Shown: positions 1 to 8,437, counted from the stretch's first letter. The stretch is DNA of 64,000 nucleotides from Bacteroidales bacterium (GCA_017459075.1 JAFUDQ010000033.1:1-64000), one strand, 5' to 3'. The notes: generated from the sequence alone by a model not told the origin. Made by a program: numbers and translations.

Positions 1-549
1 CGGACGCCCAGGAATAATAGTTCTTTGAAATCAGTGTCATTTTTTCGCAGTTTCGGGGATTTCCCGGAAATGGAAATAAATCGGTCAAGCATGTAAGCGT
101 TGTGCATCAACAATTTGAGAGAACCGATGGACAGCCTCCTTGGTGTCTGCATTGACAAGGGCGATACCAAGTATCTCCAGCCCCCACTTCGGGGCTCCGG
201 CACTGCCAGACCAGAAGTAACCCGCACCGGGAGTCTTCTTGCCGGCTTTGCTGATGTAGGTGGGGTCAATGGCAATTGCCTTCCGCTGATCTGACATCCG
301 CTCGGTGAACTGCATGTTGAACCCAAGCCAGTCGAAAGACTGCTTGAAGTTCTGGCGGAAACGGCTCTCACAGGAGTCCGAGATCCTGGCTATGGACGTG
401 TAGTTTACTTTTCCGAGCATAACGATGTACAAAATCATGGTCTCGATGATGAATTTGCGAAAAGGTTTGTGTAAATTTGCCTGGCGAATGAGAAGTGCCT
501 CTATCACCTCTCTGAGCTGGGTAAGGACGTTGATTTTCGTCGAACTCAC
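1..549 (-). pseudogene. IS4-type transposase remnant, internally deleted
   Basis: The minus strand opens with a GTG at 549 and reads about 150 residues of a DDE transposase N-terminus, including a first-aspartate segment (AIDPTYISKAGKKTPG). The frame then runs into a stop at 85-87. In another frame, bases 1-120 encode what looks like the extreme C-terminus of the same protein class (MHNAYMLDRFIS ... DFKELLFLGV), open at the window edge. The catalytic core between the two parts is missing, so this is a dead copy with an internal deletion. Family placement as IS4-like rests on remembered motifs, not on a search. A related remnant in the same orientation lies at 1139-1504. Confidence 0.72.
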
Positions 550-572
550 GTTATTTAAAAAACCTTAAAGAC

Positions 573-1103
573 ATGAAACGTATTTTTATTTCTTTTATTT
601 TAATAGTTGCTTCTTTTATGTGTAAGGCTCAAATGGTTGGTCAATTCAGCTATGCAAATGATGGGCGAGTATATTTCTTTCTGAATAACCCTACTGGTTT
701 TTCATTTAATGTTATAGTTACAGCGAACAGCCCGTTTAGGGATGTAACAAAAAGAGAGAGTCAGTTTTTGCAGCCAGGTGGAGGAATATATTTAGGTCCA
801 TCAACGCCTTGGGCTTGGGAATGGTGTGAAGGCGATACTTTTACTATCACTTATCAAAACGGAGCATCGCAAACATGGAGATGTCCCTATCATGATTATG
901 CACATGAATCTGTTTCATTTAAAGGCGGCAACTATATCCTTAAAGGTGAAATTACTCTCTATAGAGTAGGAAGTGGTCGAGGAGAAGCATTTGACTTATA
1001 TGTCAAAGGTTCAACTAGATATGTTAAACACAAAGGATATTTCTACAAGATTGATGGAATTCAGTTTGTGACGATAAATAACATTAAGTATAAAATACCC
1101 TAA
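573..1103 (+). CDS. Exported protein of unknown function
   Basis: 176 residues. The first 19 residues (MKRIFISFILIVASFMCKA) look like a cleavable signal peptide, so the mature protein is probably periplasmic or secreted. The body is rich in aromatic residues, glycine and predicted beta strands, with two cysteines near Trp-rich segments (WEWCEGD and WRCPYH) that could form a disulfide. I do not recognise the family. The gene is AT-rich compared with the core genome to its right and lies alone between two transposase remnants of the same orientation, which suggests horizontally acquired cargo. No partner gene is adjacent. Confidence 0.7.
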   Translation: MKRIFISFILIVASFMCKAQMVGQFSYANDGRVYFFLNNPTGFSFNVIVTANSPFRDVTKRESQFLQPGGGIYLGPSTPWAWEWCEGDTFTITYQNGASQTWRCPYHDYAHESVSFKGGNYILKGEITLYRVGSGRGEAFDLYVKGSTRYVKHKGYFYKIDGIQFVTINNIKYKIP

Positions 1104-1138
1104 TTCCTTTTGTCATTAGTTCGTTAGTTTTATAAAGT

Positions 1139-1504
1139 TTACGTCACGGCGCGAATACCATAGAATAAGAGTTCTTTGAAATCAGTGTTAATTAATCGCG
1201 AGTCCGCGTGTTACACTAACATCGCAATAAATCAATCCACCATGGCAGCGTTGTGCAGCGGGATTTTGGTCGCACCGAGCGAAAGGTTGTATCCTTCCTA
1301 CCGGGCAGAGATCGGCAGATCTGTTGAGAAGTACACCTTCCTGGTCAGCTTCCTCTTATCATGGTCAAGGTAGTCAACAACAACGACTCTCACCTTGCCA
1401 TCTGGATGAAGTTCATGCGTCCGGAGGATGTAAAATAAAGTTCCATGGTCTCGATGATGAATGTTCGGAAAGATTTGCTTAAAATTATCAATTTTTTCAA
1501 GCAT
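1139..1504 (-). pseudogene. Second, shorter transposase remnant of the same family
   Basis: Three transposase-like pieces survive in order but not in one frame. An N-terminal piece (FRTFIIETMELYF, matching FRKFIIETMILYI of the 1-549 copy) is followed by a core piece (TRKVYFSTDLPIS, the STDL region typical of IS4-type enzymes). The last piece is a C-terminus (LHNAAMVD, then DFKELLFYGIRAVT) ending at a stop at 1139-1141 and interrupted by two in-frame stops. The stretch from GTTCTTTGAAATCAGTGT outward is nearly identical to the one at 20-40, confirming kinship. The remaining non-coding sequence from 1505 to 1676 is AT-rich; I see no gene in it. Confidence 0.7.
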
Positions 1505-1676
1505 TATTTCCGCGTTTTTCTAACACTTTTTTCGACTTTTGTTCAAGGTCGTTCGACGGATGTCTCTGACACCCCGAAACGGGCTATTGTTGTTGTAATG
1601 AATTGAAAATTATATAGTTTTTAAATTTTTAACGAAGTATTACTTATAAGAATTAATTTAAAAAATTGTGTATCCA

Positions 1677-2126
1677 ATGAAGATTCTATGTAAATTATTG
1701 TTATTCAGCCTCTTTATAATACCAATAGCCTGCTCGCCAGAGGAGTATACTCCGCATAGTAGTTCTCATGATAAAGAGAAATCACGGCTTACCAAGCCTA
1801 CATTGGACAAGTATCTGACTACTACAACTCATGACGGTGTCTCTTTCAGGGTCCGCTTCAAGAATGGTGGTGATACATTTGAGAATATGTCATGTGTCGT
1901 CCATTGGAAACGCTATCCGAGCAAACCGTCTTCTAAGCCCAGTCCTTCTGATCTGACAACGGTTGAATCCATGCGAACTTATGGTGGTGGTACCAAGGTG
2001 TCAACCACTTTTGACAAGTCACATGCTGGTTTTACGGGTGGCACGTATCTTTATTACTTCTTTGAATGTAGTAATAGTAGGTACACCACAAAGACAGACG
2101 TGACATTTTGTATAATCCCAAGGTAA
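1677..2126 (+). CDS. Small lipoprotein of unknown function
   Basis: 149 residues from the ATG at 1677; an in-frame GTG nine bases upstream is a weaker alternative. Residues 1-19 form a type II signal sequence ending in a lipobox (IPIAC), so the protein should be lipidated and membrane-anchored. The following 35 residues are a Ser/Lys/Thr-rich linker. The rest alternates strands and turns with CVVHWKRYP and a Tyr-rich C-terminal segment (GTYLYYFFEC), suggesting a small beta-sandwich. I do not recognise the family. It is AT-rich and belongs to the accessory island. Confidence 0.65.
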   Translation: MKILCKLLLFSLFIIPIACSPEEYTPHSSSHDKEKSRLTKPTLDKYLTTTTHDGVSFRVRFKNGGDTFENMSCVVHWKRYPSKPSSKPSPSDLTTVESMRTYGGGTKVSTTFDKSHAGFTGGTYLYYFFECSNSRYTTKTDVTFCIIPR

Positions 2127-2279
2127 TAGCTAAATCTATAGTAATAGTTACGGATAATAGAACAAAATTGAAAATGGAGTTTTGATAAAAAAAGGAACCG
2201 GCGCAAAAAGATTCCTTCAGCACACTGAAAGAAATCGGCCAGACAAGTACTCTATAAGATAACAAAAACACATTAGCGT

Positions 2280-2654
2280 ATGAAATGGTTAAATAATATT
2301 CTTAAGTATGTTGTCGGGATGATGTCTATTGGAATCATCTCCGGTGCTGAGTGCGCTCTGTTAGATGAATGGAGCCTAGACTCGACTATTCTTTCAATCG
2401 TTTACGCCTTAATAGCGCCCTTCTTACCTTTAATCATCTGCACGCTTGCTTCTTTTTGGGATAAAACATGGGCCCGAGTCTTAATGATTACAGGCTGTTT
2501 GGTTCAGTACATTTTTGCATTGTCTTTTGTAATAGACCTCCCGCTAGACCAGCTATCTCCATTTATGCCCGTATTGGCAGCTATTTACACCGTATTTCTT
2601 ATCTGCATTATAGTCTCTCTTATTATAGACAGGAAGAAAAAAAGCATCAAGTAA
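2280..2654 (+). CDS. Small integral membrane protein, four predicted helices
   Basis: 124 residues with hydrophobic segments at about residues 8-24, 38-59, 66-87 and 94-115, and a basic tail (DRKKKSIK) that should stay in the cytoplasm. No catalytic motif is visible and I cannot name a family. It is the first gene of a same-strand run leading into the protease and sigma-factor cassette, 108 bases ahead of the small Cys-rich protein. The spacer between them carries no clear gene. Its job in the cassette is unknown; a membrane sensor or scaffold is only a guess from position. Confidence 0.6.
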   Translation: MKWLNNILKYVVGMMSIGIISGAECALLDEWSLDSTILSIVYALIAPFLPLIICTLASFWDKTWARVLMITGCLVQYIFALSFVIDLPLDQLSPFMPVLAAIYTVFLICIIVSLIIDRKKKSIK

Positions 2655-2762
2655 TCCCATTCACATACAAAAGTAAAACTCCCACGCTATGGTCTCCATT
2701 AAGCGCGGAAGAACAATCAGAAATTAGAAGACTTAAATACGGATATTAAAAACTCTACCACC

Positions 2763-3035
2763 ATGAAAACAGAAAAAAGAATTAAAGGAATTATCATCGC
2801 ATTAGCTACTATCCTGTGTTTATCCGGGGGCGTCTGGATGGTATCCACCAACGCATATGCATCCCCGGCTGACAGTGAAAATGCAGACAGTTCTCAATCT
2901 AAATACCGCAACAAGAAATGCAGTGTCATGGAGCACTCACAGAGGTATTGCCAATGCTCAGGCTTCGATGCGCAGAACTGGGACGCATCAAGATGCAGGA
3001 AATGTGGCCATAAAGCCGTAAAACACACCAGATAA
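2763..3035 (+). CDS. Small exported Cys-rich protein upstream of CHAT protease
   Basis: 90 residues. A basic start and a hydrophobic stretch (about residues 9-33, ending near NAYASPAD) form a signal peptide or anchor. The remaining roughly 50 residues carry CSVMEHSQRYCQC and CRKCGH, that is five cysteines and several histidines arranged like a small zinc-ribbon or disulfide-rich module. The stop overlaps the start of the CHAT gene by one base, implying translational coupling. That coupling and the size make it a candidate ligand, inhibitor or substrate of the protease, but this is inference. No family is recognised. Confidence 0.62.
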   Translation: MKTEKRIKGIIIALATILCLSGGVWMVSTNAYASPADSENADSSQSKYRNKKCSVMEHSQRYCQCSGFDAQNWDASRCRKCGHKAVKHTR

Positions 3036-5710
3036 TGCGCTCTACCTTTCGCATTTTAGCCATCTTCCTGCTTTTTCTGCTGCCGATAATGGCCATAGGC
3101 CAGAGTCAGCAGCAGAAGGCATTAGCCGTACTGGCTGCCAAACAATACAAAGAGGGTATGAACCTTGAGTCTGACCGGCAGTTTGAGGCGGCTCTCTCCT
3201 GCATGGAAAAGGCGCGTGCCGGTTTCCAGGCGGCCGGAGAGATAAAATTTGAAATGAAATCATTGTATCGGATCGGCGTCCTTAAAAAATATTTGTACGA
3301 CTACAAAGGCTCTCTGGCAGCATTCAAAGAAGCTGAAGAACTTGCTACAGATGACGGAGACAAGATGGAGATGATGGCAGAGCAAAGGTCTATTTGCGCA
3401 ACGATAGGTGATAATGAAGCCCTTGCCGCTGTCTCAAACAGGATGGAACAGTTAAGCGCACATTCCAACAACGTGCTGCTCATGTACGCATATAATGAAT
3501 TCCGGGGTAAACAAGCCCTTAATGAAAGTCGGTACAAAGATGCGGAACGATGGTTTTTGCAGAATGAGAGGTTGCTGCCTTTGCTAACCCCTGATTATCG
3601 ATATTCGTTATATATTAAACTGTGGGTTTTGTATTCCAACACAGGAGAATGGGAGAAGGCTCACCAATATGCCAATTCCGTCAAAGAAGATGCGCAGGGT
3701 TTCTACAAGCCTTCGGAGGTGGGTTATTATATGCCTTACGGCGATATTGCCGATACTTATCGTCGCCAGGGAGACAGTCTTAGCTGTTTCCTCTATCTTG
3801 ATTCCCTTTCGCAAGCTATTCCTTTGACGATGGAGCCAAGGGAACTTCTTCATATTTACAGGTTCATGGCTTATGCTCACAGCTCCTTTGGTAATCCGGC
3901 AAAGGCCCTGGATAGCTTTAGGACGGCAGACAGTCTTCTGGCTACTAAATATGGAGATAGTGATAAAGACAGGGTTGGCCTTCTTGCTCAAATGGCAGGG
4001 ATGGAATTTCAGTGCGGGAATGTTGCAGAGGCGGAACGGCTGTACCGTCGATATGCAGAAAACATCAAGGCTTTAACGGGAGAAAACAGCACCTCATACA
4101 TAGATGCCCTCAATTATCAGGCAAATGCAGAGGCTTTTGCCGGCCATCTGGAAGCGGCTGCCAATGACTATACGGAGGCGGCAAGGCGCTTGAAACAGCA
4201 GGTCCGCAGCAAATGGCCTTACCTTACATCGTCAGAAAGAGAAGGTTATTGGCGGACGGTTTCCGACCTCTTTCTTGACATGACTCCTTTTGCTCTGAAA
4301 GCCGGGGAATTCCAGACTCCCTTTACTGTGGCCTGCTATGATAATTTGATTCTTACTAAGGCTTTTCTTCTTGCCTCGGAACAGTCTACCTACGAACTTA
4401 TAAAACACCATGGGACCCAGGATGATTTGGAGGCTTTCTCTAAAATCCAGGCATTGCAGGGTAAGATTCGCTTTTGGGAAAGCCGGGACGGGAACAAAGC
4501 GTTCGCAGACAGCATAATCAGAGCAACATCGGCAATAAGTCGGTTGGAAACGCCGCTGGCGAAAAGATGCCAATCTTACGGTGATGCGACCGCTTATATG
4601 TCCGTCGATTATGCCTCAATAAAGCAGGCTCTTGGCAAAAATGACGTGCTCTTGGACTTTACCGACTTTGTATCCGAAAGCAGGGGCCGGGTGTACGCAG
4701 CCTATGTAGTTCAAAAGAATCAAGACCATCCTGTTTTAAAAGAACTTTTTAAGGAAAGCAGTATTGACTCTTTGAATGCACGATACTCATACCAGTATTA
4801 TTCGGGGACTAAAGCTAAGCGCATCTTAAGCCTTCTTTGGGAGCCGCTTAAGGAATATGTTAAAGAGGATGCTACTGTTTATTATATCCCATCCCAGTTT
4901 CTGTTTCAAATTGCTCCTGAATCCCTTCCTCTTGAAGACGGGACTTTGCTTGGAGACCATTACAATTTTGTGCGGCTTTCATCTGCCCGCGAACTGACCG
5001 GTTACAGTTCTTCCATGGATAATAGCCGTTCTGATGCTGTTTTATATGGAGACTTGCTGTATAATTCAGATGCAGCCGGAAAGCAGGAATCTGGGGAAGC
5101 GGTCAGGGGAGATTTGCCGTTTAATTATCTGCCTGGTACCAAGAGAGAGATTCTTGACATAGAAAACATATTGCAACACAAGGGTATTGCAATTCTGCCG
5201 AAAACCGGCACAGATGGCACAACTGCGTCATTTTTCAGCCTGAATAGGAGTGCTCCACACATACTCCATATAGCTACTCACGGCTTCTATTACACCCCTA
5301 ATGCGGCACGAAAAATTGATTATCTCCGTGGCTACACAGACGCAATGTCCTTATCAGGACTCGTCTTTGCCGATGGTATCCTTACTGCTGCCGATATCTC
5401 CAAAATGGACCTTTCCGGCATTGAAATGGTTGTCCTGTCTGCCTGCCATTCAGGAAAAGGGGAGGCTACCCCGGAAGGGCTTTACGGCCTTCAACGAGCT
5501 TTCAAGAAAGCCGGAGTCAAAACTATCGTTATGTCCCTATGGGCAGAGAGTGAAGTCGTCGGACCGGAATTTATGGCAGAATTCTATAGGAATTTGGCCG
5601 GACAATGCAAATGGGACAAGCGGGCTGCTTTTACCAGGGCAAAGAAAACAATCGGTAAGAAATATCATGATACTCCGTCCTATTGGGCCGGATTTATAAT
5701 GCTTGATTAA
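3035..5710 (+). CDS. Exported TPR-CHAT domain protease
   Basis: 891 residues. A signal peptide (about residues 1-22) targets it across the inner membrane. Residues 25-400 are tetratricopeptide-like helical repeats, probably for partner binding. The C-terminal third is a CHAT domain, a caspase-related (clan CD) protease fold. The expected dyad is visible as His749 in HIATHGFYY and Cys804 in LSACHSGKG, and the end matches typical CHAT domains (SYWAGFIML). Both catalytic residues are intact, so activity is plausible. The next gene is a second caspase-fold protease, starting one base after this stop, then a sigma factor and an anti-sigma-like protein. Substrate unknown. An exported CHAT protein next to a sigma pair is the notable point. 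Confidence 0.88.
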   Translation: MRSTFRILAIFLLFLLPIMAIGQSQQQKALAVLAAKQYKEGMNLESDRQFEAALSCMEKARAGFQAAGEIKFEMKSLYRIGVLKKYLYDYKGSLAAFKEAEELATDDGDKMEMMAEQRSICATIGDNEALAAVSNRMEQLSAHSNNVLLMYAYNEFRGKQALNESRYKDAERWFLQNERLLPLLTPDYRYSLYIKLWVLYSNTGEWEKAHQYANSVKEDAQGFYKPSEVGYYMPYGDIADTYRRQGDSLSCFLYLDSLSQAIPLTMEPRELLHIYRFMAYAHSSFGNPAKALDSFRTADSLLATKYGDSDKDRVGLLAQMAGMEFQCGNVAEAERLYRRYAENIKALTGENSTSYIDALNYQANAEAFAGHLEAAANDYTEAARRLKQQVRSKWPYLTSSEREGYWRTVSDLFLDMTPFALKAGEFQTPFTVACYDNLILTKAFLLASEQSTYELIKHHGTQDDLEAFSKIQALQGKIRFWESRDGNKAFADSIIRATSAISRLETPLAKRCQSYGDATAYMSVDYASIKQALGKNDVLLDFTDFVSESRGRVYAAYVVQKNQDHPVLKELFKESSIDSLNARYSYQYYSGTKAKRILSLLWEPLKEYVKEDATVYYIPSQFLFQIAPESLPLEDGTLLGDHYNFVRLSSARELTGYSSSMDNSRSDAVLYGDLLYNSDAAGKQESGEAVRGDLPFNYLPGTKREILDIENILQHKGIAILPKTGTDGTTASFFSLNRSAPHILHIATHGFYYTPNAARKIDYLRGYTDAMSLSGLVFADGILTAADISKMDLSGIEMVVLSACHSGKGEATPEGLYGLQRAFKKAGVKTIVMSLWAESEVVGPEFMAEFYRNLAGQCKWDKRAAFTRAKKTIGKKYHDTPSYWAGFIMLD

Positions 5711-6562
5711 ATGAGAAGGGCTATTTGCATATTTTTATTGTTTCAGCTGATGGCGTCTTTGGCGCATGCTCAACAGCGGCATGCTCTGGTCATAGGAATC
5801 GGCCAATATGAAGATGCCGCTTGGGGAAGAATACATGGGGATAGCGATATCTATTATGCCGTTAAGATGCTTAAGGTCAATCACTTCAATGATATTATTA
5901 CCTTGAAGAATGAAGAAGCGACCAAAAAGTCCATTCTATCTGCTTTTGATACCTTGCAGCGTAATTGTAAACTTGGCGACAAAGTTTATATTCAGTTTTC
6001 CGGTCACGGGCAGCAGGTTACAGATGTCGATGGTGATGAGGAGAATGGGTATGATGAGGCTTGGATTCCCTATGATGCAAGGCCGCTATACAAAAAGGAT
6101 GTCTATGAAGGAGAAAACCACTTGATTGATGATGAAGTGAATAGGCTTCTTTCAATTATCAAGGCGAAAATTGGCCCATCCGGGCAAATTGTTGTTGTGG
6201 TTGATGCCTGCCATAGCGGTGATTCCACAAGGGAACCAGGGGATGATGCAGTGGCCAGGGGTTTTGATGAAAAATTTGAAATCCCGAAAAGGAATCCGGC
6301 CCGGAAAGAAGCATTAAAAGAGGACTGGATAACGATAAGTCCCTGCAAATCTCATCAGATTAACTGGGAAATTGCTAAACCATCCGTGGGAAAACTGACC
6401 TGGTGTCTTTATAATCTCCGTTGGATTTTAAGTGGTCTTTCCAACGATGCTTTGGAGGAAAAGATTAGGCAAATCATGCAGGAGAATCCCGGTCCCTTGG
6501 AACAGACTCCGGATTTCACCGGATGTCTTGGTGTACAACAAATAAATGACCTTTTCCGTTAA
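5711..6562 (+). CDS. Exported metacaspase-like (C14) protease
   Basis: 283 residues with a signal peptide (about 1-20, ending AHAQ). The caspase-fold p20-like core follows: strand HALVIGIGQY, the catalytic His99 in FSGHGQQ and Cys167 in VDACHSGDS. An acidic segment (DVDGDEENGYDEAW) between them could bind calcium, as in some metacaspases. The family cleaves after basic or, for some members, acidic residues; which applies here cannot be told from sequence. It starts directly after the CHAT gene stop and is followed by a sigma factor with almost no spacing, so all are probably co-transcribed. Both cysteine proteases are predicted outside the cytoplasm. Confidence 0.87.
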   Translation: MRRAICIFLLFQLMASLAHAQQRHALVIGIGQYEDAAWGRIHGDSDIYYAVKMLKVNHFNDIITLKNEEATKKSILSAFDTLQRNCKLGDKVYIQFSGHGQQVTDVDGDEENGYDEAWIPYDARPLYKKDVYEGENHLIDDEVNRLLSIIKAKIGPSGQIVVVVDACHSGDSTREPGDDAVARGFDEKFEIPKRNPARKEALKEDWITISPCKSHQINWEIAKPSVGKLTWCLYNLRWILSGLSNDALEEKIRQIMQENPGPLEQTPDFTGCLGVQQINDLFR

Positions 6563-6563
6563 T

Positions 6564-7181
6564 ATGTCAGGATTATTTCTATCAAAGGAAGCTCGTTTTG
6601 TGCAAAGCATCCGCTCTGGAGACCGTATGGCAGAGCGGGAGTTCTTTGATTACTGTTACTCTTATTGCATGAATGCCCAGAGCGGGAATGCTTTTTTCTC
6701 CAAAGACCGCTTTCAGGATGCATTCTTACAAATATGGACAGAGATTCAGGATGGACGTATCTTCTTGAACAAAGGTAATATTTGGCGACAGCCAAAGGCT
6801 AAAGGCGCAGTAGCGGCTCCTATGTCTTGCAGTCTCAGAAGCTTTATCGTTGATATCTGCAATAAACAGGGTTCAAAGGAATCCAGAGTACCGTTTGTTG
6901 TCATAAGTGCTTCTGAGAGAGAGATTTGTGGGGATGATTTAACAGGATTTGAGCGTATGGATGAAGAAGAACGTCTTAGGATTATCCATTCTTGCATTGG
7001 GGAGATGTCCCGTCATTGCCGGGAGATACTGACTCTGTTTTATGTCAAGGGCTTAAGTCTTGAACAGATTATGAAGAAAAGGAATGAGCATGTAAGCAAA
7101 GATGGGCTCAAAACAAGTAAAAGCAAATGTATGCAACGGCTTCGTGATTCAGTTTTAACAACATATATATCCCTTCAATAG
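6564..7181 (+). CDS. Sigma-70 family (ECF-like) sigma factor
   Basis: 205 residues from the ATG at 6564, one base after the protease stop; an in-frame ATG at 6546 would overlap the protease gene. The N-terminal part (FVQSIRSGDRMAEREFFDYC, then RFQDAFLQIWTEI) matches region 2 of ECF sigma factors. The C-terminal part (REILTLFYVKGLSLEQIM ... SKCMQRLRD) matches region 4, the -35-binding helix-turn-helix. A linker of about 50 residues separates them. It should direct RNA polymerase to a small regulon. The anti-sigma-like gene begins two bases after its stop, the usual arrangement for a sigma/anti-sigma pair. Confidence 0.85.
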   Translation: MSGLFLSKEARFVQSIRSGDRMAEREFFDYCYSYCMNAQSGNAFFSKDRFQDAFLQIWTEIQDGRIFLNKGNIWRQPKAKGAVAAPMSCSLRSFIVDICNKQGSKESRVPFVVISASEREICGDDLTGFERMDEEERLRIIHSCIGEMSRHCREILTLFYVKGLSLEQIMKKRNEHVSKDGLKTSKSKCMQRLRDSVLTTYISLQ

Positions 7182-7183
7182 CT

Positions 7184-7738
7184 ATGAAATACCCGGAAGA
7201 CAAAATAGATGCATATTTGCAAGGCAAGATGACATCGTCCGAAAAAGAAGCTTTTGAATCAGAAATGAATCGGGATTCGGCCTTTAAGGAAGAAGTTAAT
7301 TTGATGCGCTCAATAATCTGTGGCCTTAGTGACAGGCAGAATAAATTGGAAGCATTGGAGGCTTGGCAGGGAGAGGCAGAGAAGGGGAGTCGTTCTTCCA
7401 AGAGAAAGTGGATGCCATGGGTGACAGCGTATAGTACCGCAGCGGCTGTCGTCGCCGGTGTGCTTCTCTTCATGCCGCCATCGGCTGTGGATGATAATCC
7501 AATGCCATCGACCATTCAGGAAGTTGATAGTTCACGCGGTGGCAACATTTCATTTAAGGGGCAGCCTGATAACAAAGAAGATTTGGATTCTTTGGAAGCT
7601 GAGATAGCCAGGATGGAGAGTTTGCTTAAGGAGGCTCTTCGCAAGCGTGAGGAGGCGGATTATGACGTCAAGAAATACGAGTATGCGCTTGAACAGCTTA
7701 AGAAGAAACGCGAAATGACAGATTCTACCAAGTTCTGA
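7184..7738 (+). CDS. Membrane-anchored anti-sigma-like protein
   Basis: 184 residues. Residues 1-65 form a cytoplasmic helical domain beginning with DKIDAYLQGKMTSSEKEAF, the pattern seen at the N-terminus of many Bacteroidota anti-sigma factors. One transmembrane helix follows at about 79-98 after a basic stretch (SSKRKW), which predicts the N-terminus inside. Residues 131-178 are a strong coiled coil (LEAEIARMESLLKEALRK and onward) predicted outside the inner membrane. This topology would put its C-terminal part in the same compartment as the two exported caspase-fold proteases encoded upstream. The role as sigma antagonist is inferred from adjacency and domain layout. It lacks the usual zinc-binding HxxxCxxC motif. 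Confidence 0.75.
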   Translation: MKYPEDKIDAYLQGKMTSSEKEAFESEMNRDSAFKEEVNLMRSIICGLSDRQNKLEALEAWQGEAEKGSRSSKRKWMPWVTAYSTAAAVVAGVLLFMPPSAVDDNPMPSTIQEVDSSRGGNISFKGQPDNKEDLDSLEAEIARMESLLKEALRKREEADYDVKKYEYALEQLKKKREMTDSTKF

Positions 7739-7764
7739 ACTCTATATTATAAAACGAAATACTA

Positions 7765-7926
7765 ATGAGTGATGAATTCAATTCTGTCCCGTTGGACACT
7801 ATCTCTGATTATTTGGAAGGGTTCCTGCCAGAAGATGAAGAGAAAGACCTGTTTTTGAAGGTTAACACAGTCGAAGACCTTTGGGCCCTTGCCCAAATGA
7901 CGAGTACCATAAACATGGATAGTTGA
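7765..7926 (+). CDS. Short anti-sigma-N-terminus-like protein (53 residues)
   Basis: An ATG at 7765 opens 53 residues ending at TGA 7924-7926. The sequence (DTISDYLEGFLPEDEEKDLF) resembles the N-terminus of the preceding anti-sigma-like protein (DKIDAYLQGKMTSSEKEAF) but has no membrane helix. It is followed, with a TGATG overlap, by the next gene, so both should be translated together. It may be a soluble sigma-binding paralogue or a truncated copy. It is acidic and soluble. No family is recognised. Confidence 0.5.
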   Translation: MSDEFNSVPLDTISDYLEGFLPEDEEKDLFLKVNTVEDLWALAQMTSTINMDS

Positions 7927-8321
7927 TGAAACAAGACAAAATATCTTTTTACTCTGCTGAGGCGGAGCCATATATTCTTGAAGCGGCCAACTCATTATGG
8001 GAGCAGGGGAAATCAATGATTCAAGAGCTTCCTGAGATTATCTACATTGCTGGTAAAGCAGTTAATTCGCGTATCAAAGGGGTCTTCAAGGAGTGTGACT
8101 TCACTTATGCTCTCTTTATCGTAAGAGACGAGGGTAGGCCTGGACGTATATTTTTGGGGCTGTCGGCACTTAGTTCCTTGGCCTGCATGGACTCATCCAT
8201 TTACATGATGAATTCCACAAACAAAGGTATCCTAGAATATCTGGATAGTGAACTCACTCCTTACGGAGTAGCCATTGAATTGTTAGGTTTGATGGATTCT
8301 GTGTATAAGCACGCTACTTAA
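7926..8321 (+). CDS. Protein of unknown function, end of sigma/protease cassette
   Basis: 131 residues from the ATG at 7926, chosen because it overlaps the stop of the preceding small gene (TGATG); a TTG three bases earlier is possible. No signal peptide or membrane helix is visible, so it is probably cytoplasmic. Predicted secondary structure is mixed alpha/beta, with a central strand (YALFIVRDEGRPGRIFLGL) and a helical C-terminus. I do not recognise it. As the last same-strand gene of the cassette it may be an output or accessory component. Confidence 0.6.
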   Translation: MKQDKISFYSAEAEPYILEAANSLWEQGKSMIQELPEIIYIAGKAVNSRIKGVFKECDFTYALFIVRDEGRPGRIFLGLSALSSLACMDSSIYMMNSTNKGILEYLDSELTPYGVAIELLGLMDSVYKHAT

Positions 8322-8329
8322 TAACGCGG

Positions 8330-8425
8330 AAGAAAAGTGCGCCGCGGACTGTTCCGGTGGAGTACCGCTTCAATGCGGATAAATATGCAGAAATGAAGTC
8401 AAAGGGTTTTAGATTAGAGTTTTAG
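8330..8425 (+). pseudogene. C-terminal fragment of a lost gene
   Basis: One frame reads about 31 residues (including VPVEYRFNADKYAEMKSKGF) to a TAG at 8423-8425, with no start codon. It ends just before a strong ribosome-binding site (AGGAGGGA) that serves the next fragment. This looks like the 3' end of a gene whose front was removed by recombination. The parent family is not recognised. Confidence 0.35.
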
Positions 8426-8437
8426 GAGGGAAAAGCT

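Noticed and set aside
3035-7738. CHAT protease plus sigma factor read as type III-E CRISPR (Craspase-like) or a CalpL-type system
   Set aside because: There are no cas genes, repeats or SAVED domain here, and both proteases carry export signals.
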